A stretch of DNA of 64,000 nt from positions 1,550,001 through 1,614,000 of the forward strand of contig NZ_JAOBTQ010000001.1 in NCBI RefSeq assembly GCF_033366695.1. The letters run 5' to 3'. Shown one piece after another: positions 1 to 8,538 of the stretch. The position numbers and the translations under genes were made by a program. The DNA is from Streptomyces sp. SCL15-4. Its GTDB lineage: Bacteria; Actinomycetota; Actinomycetes; Streptomycetales; Streptomycetaceae. The notes below the pieces were generated by a model. The model was not told the DNA's origin and did not search any database. It saw only the letters and a program-made list of their open reading frames with translations. Position 1 is the first letter of the stretch. Every line of letters begins with the position of its first letter.

Positions 1-496
1 CACCGGTCGTACCGCTGGTGTAGAAGACCACCGCGGGATCGTCGGCGGCGCGGGTGACGTAGGAGGGCAGCGGCTCGGCGTCGGCCGCCAGCTTGTCCAG
101 CTCCTCGCCCAGCGTGACCACTCGGACGCCGACCGCCTCGGCCGCGGCCCGGCCGGTTACGGCCTGCGCCGGGTGGACGAGCAGCACGGTGGCCCCGCTG
201 TCCTTCAGCACGTGCTGGACCTCGTCGGCCGACAGCAGCAGGTGGACCGGGACGACGACACCGCCCGCCGCGGCGATCGCGTAGTAGGCGACCGGGAACT
301 CGGCGGTGTTGGGGGCCATGAGGGCGATCCGGTCGCCGGGCCGTACGCCGAGGCCGGTGAGCGCGCCCGCCCGGGCGAGCGCCCGCCGCCACACCTCGGC
401 GAAGGTGAGCCGCAGTTCGCCCTCGACCAAGGCGGTCTTGCGGGGGCGGCGCCGGGCGTTCTCGGCGAGTATGGCGGCGACGGACAGGGTTGCCAT
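1..496 (-). CDS. acyl-CoA ligase (AMP-binding), N-terminal part, cut by window edge
   Basis: This is the first ~165 residues of an ANL-superfamily acyl-CoA synthetase, which activates a carboxylic acid as acyl-AMP and then acyl-CoA. The reading frame begins [18 protein letters not shown] and keeps the usual N-terminal layout (an [11 protein letters not shown] segment, then [14 protein letters not shown]). It reaches the P-loop motif VFYTSGTTG at the window edge, so the C-terminal two thirds are missing only because the window ends. The gene lies 74 bases downstream of the thiolase in the same direction, which suggests a fatty-acid or other acyl-CoA degradation operon. The substrate cannot be told from this fragment. 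Confidence 0.9.
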   Translation of the reverse strand, partial: MATLSVAAILAENARRRPRKTALVEGELRLTFAEVWRRALARAGALTGLGVRPGDRIALMAPNTAEFPVAYYAIAAAGGVVVPVHLLLSADEVQHVLKDSGATVLLVHPAQAVTGRAAAEAVGVRVVTLGEELDKLAADAEPLPSYVTRAADDPAVVFYTSGTTG

Positions 497-570
497 GGAG
501 TGCTGCTCCGTTTCCTTGCTGCGGCTCGTGCTACCGGATCCCCGTGCGGGGAGCCCCCGTTGACGTCGGC

Positions 571-1758
571 TCAGTCTCGCTCGACCAGCATCGCGGTGCC
601 CTGCCCCACGCCCACGCACATGGTCGCGAGGCCGCGCCGGGCGCCCGTGCGCCGCATGCGGTGCAGCAGGGTGGTGAGGATGCGGGCGCCGGAGCAGCCG
701 AGGGGGTGGCCGAGGGCGATGGCACCGCCGGTGGGGTTCACCAGGTCGGGGTCGAGGCCCAGTTGGTCGACGCAGGCGAGGGCCTGGGCGGCGAACGCCT
801 CGTTCAGCTCGGCCTCCTCGATGTCGCCGGTCTCCCAGCCGGCCCGGGTGAGCACCTTGCGGGTGGCGGGGACCGGGCCGAGGCCCATCACGTCGGGGTG
901 GACGCCCGCGGAGGCGCCCGCGACATACCGGCCGAGGGACTCCAGGCCCAGTTCGTTCAGGGCCTCTTCGCTGACCAGCAGCAGACCGGCGGCGCCGTCG
1001 TTCATCGGCGAGGCGTTCCCGGCCGTGACGGTGCCGCCCGCACGGAAGGCCGGCTTGAGACGGGCCAGCTTCTCCAGCGAGGTGTCCTCGCGGACGCACT
1101 CGTCGTGCTCGACGGTGACGCCGTCCGGGCGCTCCACGGGCAGGAGTTCGTCGTCGAAGTGGCCGTTCTTGCGGGCGGCGGCGGCGAGTTGGTGGCTACG
1201 CAGGGCGAACTCGTCCTGGCGGGCACGGGAGATGCCGAGGCGAGCGGCGACCTCCTCGGCGGTCTCGCCCATGGAGAGCAGGCCGTGCAGCTCCTTCATG
1301 GCGGGGTTGACCAGGCGCCAGCCGAGCCGGGTGTCGTGGGTCTCCATGCGGTGCGGCAGGGCCTCGTCGGGCCGGGGCAGCACGAACGGGGCGCGGCTCA
1401 TCGACTCGGAGCCGCCGGCGATCACGATGTCGGCCTCGCCCGCGGCGATGGTGCGGGCGGCGGCGGTGACCGCTTCGAGTCCGGAGGCGCACAGCCGGTT
1501 GACGGTGGCGCCGGGCACGGAGTCGGGCAGGCCGGCGAGCAGGGCGGCCATGCGGGCGACGTTCCGGTTGTCCTCGCCGGCCTGGTTGGCGGCGCCCCAG
1601 TACACGTCGTCGACGCGGGCCGGGTCGAGCGCGGGCACGTCGGCCACCAGGTGGCGGATCACGGTCGCTGCCAGATCGTCGGGGCGGACCGAGGAGAGGG
1701 CACCTCGCACCTTGCCGATGGGGGTGCGGCGGGCGATCGCGAAATGGACGGGACGCAC
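571..1758 (-). CDS. acetyl-CoA acetyltransferase (thiolase)
   Basis: A full-length 395-residue thiolase, which condenses or cleaves acyl-CoA and acetyl-CoA. The acyl-accepting cysteine is in [11 protein letters not shown] (Cys90). The active-site histidine is in [10 protein letters not shown] (His351) and the second catalytic cysteine in CVGVGQG (Cys381); [12 protein letters not shown] is also present. The GTG start follows an AGGAG seven bases upstream. It shares direction with the acyl-CoA ligase downstream, consistent with beta-oxidation or an acetoacetyl-CoA step. Degradative and biosynthetic thiolases cannot be separated from sequence alone. The divergent gap to the next gene is AT-rich and probably carries both promoters. 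Confidence 0.95.
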   Translation of the reverse strand: MRPVHFAIARRTPIGKVRGALSSVRPDDLAATVIRHLVADVPALDPARVDDVYWGAANQAGEDNRNVARMAALLAGLPDSVPGATVNRLCASGLEAVTAAARTIAAGEADIVIAGGSESMSRAPFVLPRPDEALPHRMETHDTRLGWRLVNPAMKELHGLLSMGETAEEVAARLGISRARQDEFALRSHQLAAAARKNGHFDDELLPVERPDGVTVEHDECVREDTSLEKLARLKPAFRAGGTVTAGNASPMNDGAAGLLLVSEEALNELGLESLGRYVAGASAGVHPDVMGLGPVPATRKVLTRAGWETGDIEEAELNEAFAAQALACVDQLGLDPDLVNPTGGAIALGHPLGCSGARILTTLLHRMRRTGARRGLATMCVGVGQGTAMLVERD

Positions 1759-1898
1759 GGCGGGACTCCTGACCTACGACATTGTGGATCACGGACCTGT
1801 GCAGCATTAATTAGCACTGCTAGTTTTGGACTATAGACCTCCGGCCGCCCCGCTGGGAAGCTCCCCCCGGGGCTTCGCCGGCGGGAACGGGAGGAGAC
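1759..1898. promoter_or_regulatory. AT-rich divergent promoter region
   Basis: This gap separates the thiolase (minus) from the lipase-like gene (plus). Around 1808-1840 it has an AT-rich core that is unusual for this genome, containing ATTAATTAGC and TAGC-ACT-GCTA (a short inverted repeat). A sigma-70-like -10 hexamer TATAGA follows about 60 bases before the plus-strand ATG. A regulator binding the inverted repeat could control both genes. This is inference from base composition and spacing only. Confidence 0.35.
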
Positions 1899-2708
1899 AT
1901 GCACCACGTCCGCGAGCACGTCCTCGACGGCACGCGCGGAGCCCTCGCCGTACGCGAGTGGCCGCACCCGGAGCCCCGCCTGCTGGCGCTCCTGGTGCAC
2001 GGGTACGGCGAGCACATCGGCCGGTACGAGGAACTGGCCGGCGTGCTCACCGGGTACGGGGCCGCCGTCTACGGGCCCGACCACACCGGCCACGGCCGGT
2101 CGGCCGGGGAGCGGGTGCTGATCGAGGACTTCGAGGACGTGGTCACCGATGTGCACGCCGTCGCGGACCTCGCCCGGGCCGCGCATCCCGGTCTGCCGCT
2201 GGTCCTGGCGGGCCACTCGATGGGCGGGCTGATCGCGGCCCGCTACGCCCAGCGGTACGGCGACGGGCTGAGCGCGCTGGTGCTGTCCGCGCCGGTGATC
2301 GGCGCCTGGGAGCTGCCGGGGCGGCTGCTGGCCCTGGAGGAGATCCCGGACACGCCGGTCAGCCCTTCCGCGCTGTCCCGGGACCCGGCCGTGGGCGCCG
2401 CCTACGCGGCCGATCCGCTGGTCTGGCACGGGCCCATGAAGCGGCCGACGCTCCGGGCGTTCGCCCGCACCCTGGAGACCGTCGCCCGGGGCGGTGACGT
2501 GGGCCGGCTGCCGTTGCTGTGGCTGCACGGCGACGACGACCGGCTGGTGCCGCTGTCCGGGAGCCGGCCCGGAGTGGAGCGGCTGAGCGGCGGCCGGCTG
2601 ACCGAGCGGATCTTCCCCGGGGCACGGCACGAGGTGTTCCACGAGACGGACCGTACGACGGCCCACACGGAGCTGCTCCGCTTCCTGGACCGAGTACTCC
2701 CCCTCTGA
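1899..2708 (+). CDS. alpha/beta hydrolase, monoacylglycerol lipase-like
   Basis: A 269-residue alpha/beta hydrolase of the lysophospholipase/monoacylglycerol lipase type (Hydrolase_4), with no signal peptide, so probably cytoplasmic. The oxyanion segment is LLVHGYGEH. The nucleophile is Ser107 in GHSMGG. The acid is probably Asp in WLHGDDDRLV (near 216), and the base His is in GARHEVFHE (near 246). The ATG has a clear GGGAGGAG upstream. It is divergent from the thiolase/acyl-CoA ligase pair, so release of fatty acids that the ligase then activates would be a sensible shared role. The substrate is not proven. Confidence 0.9.
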   Translation: MHHVREHVLDGTRGALAVREWPHPEPRLLALLVHGYGEHIGRYEELAGVLTGYGAAVYGPDHTGHGRSAGERVLIEDFEDVVTDVHAVADLARAAHPGLPLVLAGHSMGGLIAARYAQRYGDGLSALVLSAPVIGAWELPGRLLALEEIPDTPVSPSALSRDPAVGAAYAADPLVWHGPMKRPTLRAFARTLETVARGGDVGRLPLLWLHGDDDRLVPLSGSRPGVERLSGGRLTERIFPGARHEVFHETDRTTAHTELLRFLDRVLPL

Positions 2709-3141
2709 CCGACCGAGCCTGCCACGCGCCGGCGCCTGCCCTCCCCAGCCGAGGCTGCCACGCCGACAGGGCAGGCGCTGCCGTATGCCGGGGCGCCACC
2801 TCAGCCGACGGACCGAGCCCGCCACACACCGAGCACCGCCTCCGCCGCACAGCCGAGGCCGCCCCACCGTCCGGCCGGCACCATCGCCCGAGCCTCCACC
2901 GATCAGCCGACGCTCCCGCGACCGGCCGCCGCGCCCACCGATCGATCCGCGTGCGCTCCCGCACCCCGAGTGCCTCGCCCGCCGGTGACCCGACGTCGCC
3001 GCATCCCCGGCATGCCCTCGCCACCCCGCGCCCCTCAGCGGATGCCGCCCCCGCTGATCAGCCGGTTTGTCTGCGTGTGCCGGGGGCACCCGCCCTTTCG
3101 GACATGGCTGAGGAAAGTTGAGGAAAGGGGACCAGCGCATC
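2709..3141. other. 433-bp non-coding stretch before dps
   Basis: I see no gene here. The sequence is C- and A-rich on the plus strand and carries imperfect repeats of a CAGCCGAGGC(T/C)GCC motif (around 2748 and 2859). Open frames crossing it are proline/arginine-rich and lack ribosome sites, so I treat them as composition artefacts. The last ~80 bases probably hold the dps promoter. A GGTTTG ... GGGGCA pair near 3063-3090 loosely resembles a stress sigma factor (SigB-type) promoter, but the match is weak. Confidence 0.4.
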
Positions 3142-3633
3142 ATGACCGTGGTCAAGAGCACTCTGTCCGAGGACGCGCTCGGCGTCACCGGTACCGCCCT
3201 GCAGGACACCCTGGTCGATCTGCTCGGGCTGTCACTGGTCGGCAAGCAGGCGCACTGGAACATCGTGGGCCCGCGGTTCCGGTCGATCCACCTCCAGCTG
3301 GACGAGGTGGTCGCCACGGCCCGCGCCCACTCCGACACGGTGGCCGAACGGGCCGCCGCGCTGGGCGTGTCGCCGGACGGCCGGCCGGAGACCATCGCCG
3401 CCACCTTCGCGCTGCCCGGCACCAAGGACGGCTGGCTGCGCGACACCGAGGTCGTGGAGCTGATGGTGTCCTCGCTGGAGGCGGCCATCGGACGGCTGCG
3501 GGAGCGGATCGCGGCGACCGAGAAGGCCGACCCGGTCAGCCAGGACCTGCTCATCACCATCACCGCCGATCTGGAGAAGCAGCGCTGGATGTTCGAGGCG
3601 GAGAACCACCCCCGCGACACGGACGCCGGCTGA
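3142..3633 (+). CDS. dps: Dps-family ferritin-like DNA-protection protein
   Basis: A 163-residue Dps/ferritin-like protein. Dps proteins form dodecamers that oxidise and store iron using peroxide and protect DNA under stress. The family signature is clear: KQAHWNIVGPRFRSIHLQLDE carries the His, Asp and Glu of the inter-subunit ferroxidase centre. Helical segments follow, with a short C-terminal tail. I chose ATG 3142 because AGGAAAGGGG lies nine bases before it; an in-frame upstream start (3118) would put that ribosome site inside the gene. The small DUF3140 gene follows after a hairpin, and stress-induced expression is likely. Confidence 0.93.
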   Translation: MTVVKSTLSEDALGVTGTALQDTLVDLLGLSLVGKQAHWNIVGPRFRSIHLQLDEVVATARAHSDTVAERAAALGVSPDGRPETIAATFALPGTKDGWLRDTEVVELMVSSLEAAIGRLRERIAATEKADPVSQDLLITITADLEKQRWMFEAENHPRDTDAG

Positions 3634-3660
3634 TCCCGGAGCCCGACGGCCCCGCACGCC

Positions 3661-3679
3661 GTCCCGCCCCCGGCGGGAC
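3661..3679 (+). terminator. hairpin between dps and the DUF3140 gene
   Basis: A perfect 8-bp stem (GTCCCGCC / GGCGGGAC) with a 3-base loop lies 27 bases after the dps stop and 21 bases before the next ATG. It could end dps transcription or act as a partial terminator/attenuator between the two genes. No T-run follows, as is common in high-GC genomes. Confidence 0.5.
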
Positions 3680-3700
3680 AGAACACGGAAGGGAGAACCC

Positions 3701-4042
3701 ATGGCCGACTCCCCGGAACCCGACACGCTGTGGGACGACTTCCACCGCGTGGTGAACATGACCTCGGCGGAGCTCGCGGACTGGCTGAAGGTCCGGGACG
3801 CCGGCGAGGAGACCGAACCGCTGCCGGAGGCGGCGGGCACGGAGACCGGGAAGCATGTCCTGGCGATCCTGCAGAAACGCCGTACCGACCTGACCCACGA
3901 CGACGTCCGCGTGATGCGGCAGGTCGTGGACACGGTCGGTGAGCTGGTGGACGTGGAGAACGAACCCGCGCCGGAGACCGCCCGGGACACCGGCCGCCGG
4001 CACCGGCTGATGACACTGGGCCACGACCCGCTCAAGCCGTAG
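3701..4042 (+). CDS. DUF3140 family protein
   Basis: A 113-residue acidic cytoplasmic protein. The segment WDDFHRVVNMTSAELADWL and the later DVRVMRQVVDTVGELV are what I associate with DUF3140, a small actinobacterial family often predicted to bind DNA but without an established function. GGAAGGGAG stands about nine bases before the ATG. It lies just behind dps, which hints at a stress-related role, but that is context only. Confidence 0.8.
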   Translation: MADSPEPDTLWDDFHRVVNMTSAELADWLKVRDAGEETEPLPEAAGTETGKHVLAILQKRRTDLTHDDVRVMRQVVDTVGELVDVENEPAPETARDTGRRHRLMTLGHDPLKP

Positions 4043-4437
4043 GCCACTAACCGTGATGCCGTACCGGCTGCTGGTGCCGTCCCTGCCGCTCGGCCCCCGT
4101 GGGCCCGGGCGCCGGCCGCGGTGGCCGCCGCCCGGGCCCACGGGGGCTGGGGCTGTCCAGGTGCTCCTCGTGCGGGAGACGGCGCCGAGCTGCTCGACGA
4201 ACGCCGGGCCGGCGATCTGCGCCGGCTGTCCCGGAAGGCCGAAGACGACATCCGCACGCTGCGGGGCCTGATCCAGGAGGAGCCCGGCATCGGCCCGGCC
4301 GACGCCCGGTCAGCGTCCCGGGCGGCGCCGGATGAACAGGTGGCCGAGGACCGTCTGCGCCGCACCGCATGATCGTGCCAGACTGCTCCCGCGCGTCCCG
4401 GACCGACCGCCGGGACCGGACGGGGAGGAGCGGCCGC
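4043..4437 (+). other. 395-bp gap with a possible short reading frame
   Basis: Apart from the long hairpin at 4094-4146 there is no convincing gene. One plus-strand frame ends at 4372 and gives a charged helical peptide (GAELLDERRAGDLRRLSRK, then DDIRTLRGLIQEE) that looks more protein-like than its surroundings. Its only start codon is inside the hairpin and has no ribosome site. It may be a gene remnant or a small protein with an unseen start. I do not recognise the sequence. Confidence 0.3.
4094..4146. terminator. very long perfect hairpin (18-bp stem)
   Basis: The arms CCCCCGTGGGCCCGGGCG (4094-4111) and its exact complement (4129-4146) form an uninterrupted 18-bp GC stem around a 17-base loop that can itself fold (GGCC/GGCC). 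It begins 52 bases after the DUF3140 stop, so a strong terminator for the dps side is the simplest reading. Confidence 0.75.
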
Positions 4438-5241
4438 ATGCCGGAGACCGGACCGGACATCCAGGACATCGACACCAGCCGGCCGCATCCGGCCCGGGTC
4501 TACGACTGGTTCCTCGGCGGCAAGGACAACTATCCGGTCGACGAGGAACTGGGCCGGCGGATCGCGGCGATCGACGCCGGCTCCGCGCCCCGGACCGCCC
4601 GCGCCAACCGGGCGTTCATGCGCCGCGCCACCCGGACGCTGGCGACGCGGCACGGCATCCGCCAGTTCCTGGACATCGGCACCGGCATCCCCACCGAGCC
4701 CAACCTGCACCAGATCGCCCAGTCCGCGGCCCCCGACGCCCGGGTCGTCTACGTCGACAACGATCCCATCGTGCTGGCCCACGCGGGCGCCCTGCTGGTC
4801 GGCACGCCGGAGGGCGTGACGGAGTACGTGCAGGCCGACGCCCGCGATCCGCGCACCATCCTGGAACGCGCCGCCCGCGTCCTGGACCTCGGCCGCCCGG
4901 TGGCCCTCTCCCTCGTCGCCCTGCTGCACTTCGTCGCCGACGAGGACGGCGCCCGCGACCTGGTCCGCACCCTGGTCGACGCGCTGGCCCCGGGCAGCGC
5001 GCTGGTGCTGTCCACCATGACCGCCGACTTCGAGCCGGAGAACGTCGGGAAGGGCATCGCCGCCTACGCGGCCGGCGGAGTGACCCTGGTGGCCCGCTCG
5101 CACGCCGAGGTGGGCACGTTCTTCGCCGGGCTCGGCCTGCTGGAGCCGGGCATCGTGCCGGTCACCGACTGGCGCCCCGACGAGCCGCCGGCCGGCGGCG
5201 GCCCGGTCTCCCTGTACGGCGGGGTCGCGCTCAAGCCCTGA
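4438..5241 (+). CDS. SAM-dependent methyltransferase, DUF574 (Methyltransf_19)
   Basis: A 267-residue class I methyltransferase of the DUF574 family, which is greatly expanded in Streptomyces. The N-terminal signature RVYDWFLGGKDNYPVDEELG is followed by motif I FLDIGTGIPTEPNLH and the acidic-loop strand ARVVYVDNDPIV. Start 4438 is preferred over 4369 because GGGGAGGAG lies upstream and the homologous signature begins soon after it. The substrate is unknown. A second family member lies beyond the HAD phosphatase, and the two share layout and motifs, so they are probably an old local duplication. Confidence 0.9.
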   Translation: MPETGPDIQDIDTSRPHPARVYDWFLGGKDNYPVDEELGRRIAAIDAGSAPRTARANRAFMRRATRTLATRHGIRQFLDIGTGIPTEPNLHQIAQSAAPDARVVYVDNDPIVLAHAGALLVGTPEGVTEYVQADARDPRTILERAARVLDLGRPVALSLVALLHFVADEDGARDLVRTLVDALAPGSALVLSTMTADFEPENVGKGIAAYAAGGVTLVARSHAEVGTFFAGLGLLEPGIVPVTDWRPDEPPAGGGPVSLYGGVALKP

Positions 5242-5250
5242 ACCCCCGGA

Positions 5251-5272
5251 AGCGGCCCGTGGCCCGGCCGCT
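5251..5272. terminator. bidirectional hairpin between convergent genes
   Basis: AGCGGCC / GGCCGCT, a 7-bp stem with an 8-base loop, sits at the convergence of the first DUF574 methyltransferase (plus) and the HAD phosphatase (minus). Its right arm touches the HAD stop codon. Confidence 0.5.
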
Positions 5273-6125
5273 ACAGGCCGAGCACGTGCGCGATGGTCCG
5301 CAGGACGCCGGCGTCGTTGTTGGACGGAGCCAGGTGGCGGGCCCGGCGGATCACCTCGGGGTGGGCGCCGGCCATGGCGAAGGACCACTCGGCGGCGTCG
5401 AGCATCCCCAGGTCGTTCAGGTAGTCGCCGAACACCATGGTCTGGGCGGGCGTGATGCCGAGCGCCCGCTGGAGGCCGCGCACGGCGGTGCCCTTGTCGG
5501 CGGTGCGGTTCATCACGTCCACCCAGTGCTCGCCGGAGACGACGACCCGGTGGGTGGCGGCGAACCCGGCGAGGGCCGGGGCGACGGTGTGCTCGGCGGC
5601 CCCGAAGTCGAACACCGCCACCTTGATCACGTCGTCCTCGACGGCGGTGACGTCCTCCACGATCCGGTGCTCGGCGTAGTACTGGCGCACCTCGGCCAGG
5701 AACGCCTCGTCGGTCCGCTCGACGTACGCCGCCCGCTTGCCGCAGACGACGGCTCCGACGTCCGCGCCGTCCGCGGCCAGCCGCCGTACCGCCCGCGCGA
5801 TCTCCGCCGCGACGGGGCCCGCGAGCGGGTCGGAACCCAGCTCCACGCCGTCGCGGACCACGTACGTGCCGTTCTCCGCGATGAACACCATGCCCTCGGC
5901 GACCTGCTCGAACTGCCGGTACAAGGTGGCGTACTGCCGTCCGCTGGCCGGGCTGAACAGCACCCCGCGGCGGCGCAGCTCGGCGAGCATCGGCCACAGG
6001 CCCTCGGGAATCCGCTTGGCGTCGTCCAACAGCGTGCCGTCCATGTCGGTGACGATCAGCCGGATGTCGGCGGGGCCGGCGGGCAGGGCGGAGGTGTCGG
6101 GGAGGGGCGCGGGTATGGCGGGCAT
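5271..6125 (-). CDS. HAD-IIB (Cof-type) phosphatase
   Basis: A 284-residue Cof-like HAD hydrolase, a class that dephosphorylates small phosphorylated metabolites such as sugar phosphates. Motif I is VTDMDGTLLDD, with the nucleophile and acid/base aspartates. The C-terminal metal-binding motif is FGDYLNDLGML. A type IIB cap lies between them. The first ~20 residues are a Pro/Ala-rich extension. The gene lies between two DUF574 methyltransferases on the opposite strand, and nothing ties it to a particular substrate. Confidence 0.9.
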   Translation of the reverse strand: MPAIPAPLPDTSALPAGPADIRLIVTDMDGTLLDDAKRIPEGLWPMLAELRRRGVLFSPASGRQYATLYRQFEQVAEGMVFIAENGTYVVRDGVELGSDPLAGPVAAEIARAVRRLAADGADVGAVVCGKRAAYVERTDEAFLAEVRQYYAEHRIVEDVTAVEDDVIKVAVFDFGAAEHTVAPALAGFAATHRVVVSGEHWVDVMNRTADKGTAVRGLQRALGITPAQTMVFGDYLNDLGMLDAAEWSFAMAGAHPEVIRRARHLAPSNNDAGVLRTIAHVLGL

Positions 6126-6276
6126 GTCCTGCTTCCGGTCGGGTGCGGGGATACCGGTCCAGTGTTCCTCATCGGCCCGGCGGTCCCCGAACCCCCCGGT
6201 GTTCCGTTTCCCGGGACAGCGCGATCACCGGAAGGCACAATGACCGCGAAGAACAGCACGTGAGAAGGGCAGACAG

Positions 6277-7086
6277 GTGAGCAACGGCCACTCCCCGGCG
6301 ACCGGGACGGCACGGCTGGACACCAGCGTCGCGCACAACGCGCGGGTCTGGAACCACTGGCTGGGCGGCAAGGACAACTACGAGGTCGACCAGCGGGTGG
6401 GCGAGCAGATCGCCGGGATGTTCCCGGTGATCCGGGCCGTGGCCCGCGCGGACCGGGACTTCCTGGGCCGGGCGGTGCGGTACCTGGCCGCCGAGCGCGG
6501 GATACGGCAGTTCCTCGACATCGGCACCGGGCTGCCCACGGCCGACAACACCCACGAGATAGCCCAGCGGATCGCACCCGGGTCGCGGATCGTGTACGTC
6601 GACAACGACCCGATCGTGCTGGTGCACGCCCGCTCGCTGCTGACCAGCTCGCCCGAGGGCGCCACCGACTACATCGACGCCGACGTGCGCGACCCGGACG
6701 TCATCGTGCGGGGCGCCGCCGCCACCCTCGACCTGGAGCGGCCGGTCGCGGTGATGATGCTGGGCATCCTGAACTTCGTACCGGACACCGGCGAGGCCCG
6801 GGACGTCGTGCGCCGGATCATGGCGGCCGTTCCCTCCGGCAGCCATCTGGTGCTCACCCATCCGACCTACGACGCCGAGGCGGGCGGTGCGGGCAACGTC
6901 CCCGCGATGGAGTTCTGGAACGCCCACGCCACTCCGCCGATCACCGCCCGCAGCCGCGACGAGATCGCCGGTTTCCTCGACGGTCTGGAGCCGGTCGAGC
7001 CCGGACTGGTGCCGTGCTCGCGGTGGCGCGCCGGGGCGGAGGCCGCCGTGGTGCCGCAGTACGGCGCGGTGGCCGTGAAACCCTGA
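6277..7086 (+). CDS. SAM-dependent methyltransferase, DUF574, second copy
   Basis: A 269-residue DUF574 methyltransferase. It repeats the signature of the first copy (VWNHWLGGKDNYEVDQRVGE), then motif I FLDIGTGLPTADNTH and VYVDNDPIVLVHA. The start is GTG with GAAGGGC upstream. It runs in the same direction as the FluG-like pair 48 bases further on and may be co-transcribed with it. Similarity to the first copy is clear by eye across the whole length, but conservation drops in the C-terminal half, which suggests different substrates. That is inference. Confidence 0.9.
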   Translation: MSNGHSPATGTARLDTSVAHNARVWNHWLGGKDNYEVDQRVGEQIAGMFPVIRAVARADRDFLGRAVRYLAAERGIRQFLDIGTGLPTADNTHEIAQRIAPGSRIVYVDNDPIVLVHARSLLTSSPEGATDYIDADVRDPDVIVRGAAATLDLERPVAVMMLGILNFVPDTGEARDVVRRIMAAVPSGSHLVLTHPTYDAEAGGAGNVPAMEFWNAHATPPITARSRDEIAGFLDGLEPVEPGLVPCSRWRAGAEAAVVPQYGAVAVKP

Positions 7087-7134
7087 CCCCGGCCCCGGCC
7101 GTCCCCCGCCGGCCGGGCCCGTCGAGGAGGACGC

Positions 7135-8538
7135 ATGACCACGCTCGCCGACCCCCGCCCCGGTGGCCGCCCCGGCGACCTGGAACGGGTTCCCGCCCTC
7201 AGCACCGGCCTGGCGGCCCGGGGCGTGCACGGCATCGTCCTGGCGTACGTGGACACGGCGGGCATCTGCCGGGTCAAGACGATCCCGACGGCACGGCTGG
7301 CGGCGGCCGTGGCCTGGGGGGTCGGCATGTCGCCGGTGTTCGACACGTTCCTCGCCGACGACTCCGTCGTCACCACCGACGTCCTCGGCTCCCCCGACGG
7401 CGACCTCCGGCTCTACCCCGACCTCGACCACCTCGTGCCGCTGGCCGGGCAGCCGGGCTGGGCGTGGGCGCCGGTGGACCGGATCACCCAGGAGGGCGAA
7501 CGGCATCCCGGCTGCGCCCGGACCTTCCTGCGCCGGACCGTCGCGGACGCCGCCGACCGCCACGGCCTCGCCTTCAAGGCGGCGATCGAGATCGAGTGGG
7601 CCGTGGGCACCGCTTCTGCGCCCGCCGACGAGTTCGTGCCGGCCGCCACCGGCCCGGCCTACGGCGCCGTCCGGCAGGTGGAGCTGAGCGACTACACCGC
7701 CGAACTGCTGGCCGCGCTCGCCGCCCAGGGCGTGGACGTCGACCAGATCCATCCCGAGTACGCGCCCGGTCAGTTCGAGGTCTCGGTGGGCGCGCTGGAC
7801 CCGGTGGCGGCGGCCGACCGCAGCGTGCTGGTACGGCAGACGATCCGGGCGGTGGCCCGACGGCACCGGCTGCGCGTCTCCTTCGCGCCCGCCTATCTCC
7901 CCGAAGGGGTCGGCAACGGCGGCCATCTGCACCTGTCGTGCTGGCGCGACGGGGTGAACCTGCACTCCGGCGGCGAGGGCCGGTACGGCATGACGGCCAC
8001 GGCCCAGTCGTTCCTGGCCGGGGTCCTCGCCCATCTGCCCGGCCTGACCGCGGTGACCGCGCCGAGCCCGGCCAGCTATCTGCGGCTCCAGCCCTCCCAG
8101 TGGGCGGGGGTGTTCACCGCCTGGGGCCGGGAGACCCGCGAGGCGGCCGTACGGATCGTCACCGGCACCGCGGGCCGCCGGGACCAGGACGCCAACATGG
8201 AGGTCAAACCCGTCGACCTGGCCGCCAACCCGTATCTGGCGCTGGGCTGTGTGATCGCCGCCGGCATCGACGGCATCACGGCCGGCCGTCCGCTGGGCGA
8301 GGAGATCACCGGCGACCCGGCCCGCTACGGCCCCGAGGAGGCGGCGGCCCTGGGCGTACGACGGCTGCCGCGGTCGCTGCCGCAGGCCGTCGAGGAGTTC
8401 CGCGCCGACCCGGTGCTGCGGACCGCGCTGGGCCCGGTCCTCGCGGACGCGGTGAGCGCCGTACGGCTCGGCGAGGCGGCGGCCGTCGAGGGCCTCGCCC
8501 CCACCGCGCTGGCGGCGGCCTACCGGTGGGCGTACTGA
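7135..8538 (+). CDS. glutamine-synthetase-like ligase (FluG C-terminal-domain type)
   Basis: A 467-residue protein of the glutamine synthetase superfamily, in the group that includes FluG and gamma-glutamylpolyamine synthetases. Active-site elements are visible: FKAAIEIEWAVG (metal-binding Glu pair), HPEYAPGQFEVSV, GNGGHLHLSCW (His), and NMEVKPVDLAANPYL, with the Glu-x-Lys near the C-terminus. ATP-dependent gamma-glutamylation of an amine is the family chemistry. The start has GAGGAGGACGC upstream. It overlaps the amidohydrolase that follows; together they match the two halves of fungal FluG, encoded separately. The exact amine substrate is not evident. Confidence 0.88.
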   Translation: MTTLADPRPGGRPGDLERVPALSTGLAARGVHGIVLAYVDTAGICRVKTIPTARLAAAVAWGVGMSPVFDTFLADDSVVTTDVLGSPDGDLRLYPDLDHLVPLAGQPGWAWAPVDRITQEGERHPGCARTFLRRTVADAADRHGLAFKAAIEIEWAVGTASAPADEFVPAATGPAYGAVRQVELSDYTAELLAALAAQGVDVDQIHPEYAPGQFEVSVGALDPVAAADRSVLVRQTIRAVARRHRLRVSFAPAYLPEGVGNGGHLHLSCWRDGVNLHSGGEGRYGMTATAQSFLAGVLAHLPGLTAVTAPSPASYLRLQPSQWAGVFTAWGRETREAAVRIVTGTAGRRDQDANMEVKPVDLAANPYLALGCVIAAGIDGITAGRPLGEEITGDPARYGPEEAAALGVRRLPRSLPQAVEEFRADPVLRTALGPVLADAVSAVRLGEAAAVEGLAPTALAAAYRWAY

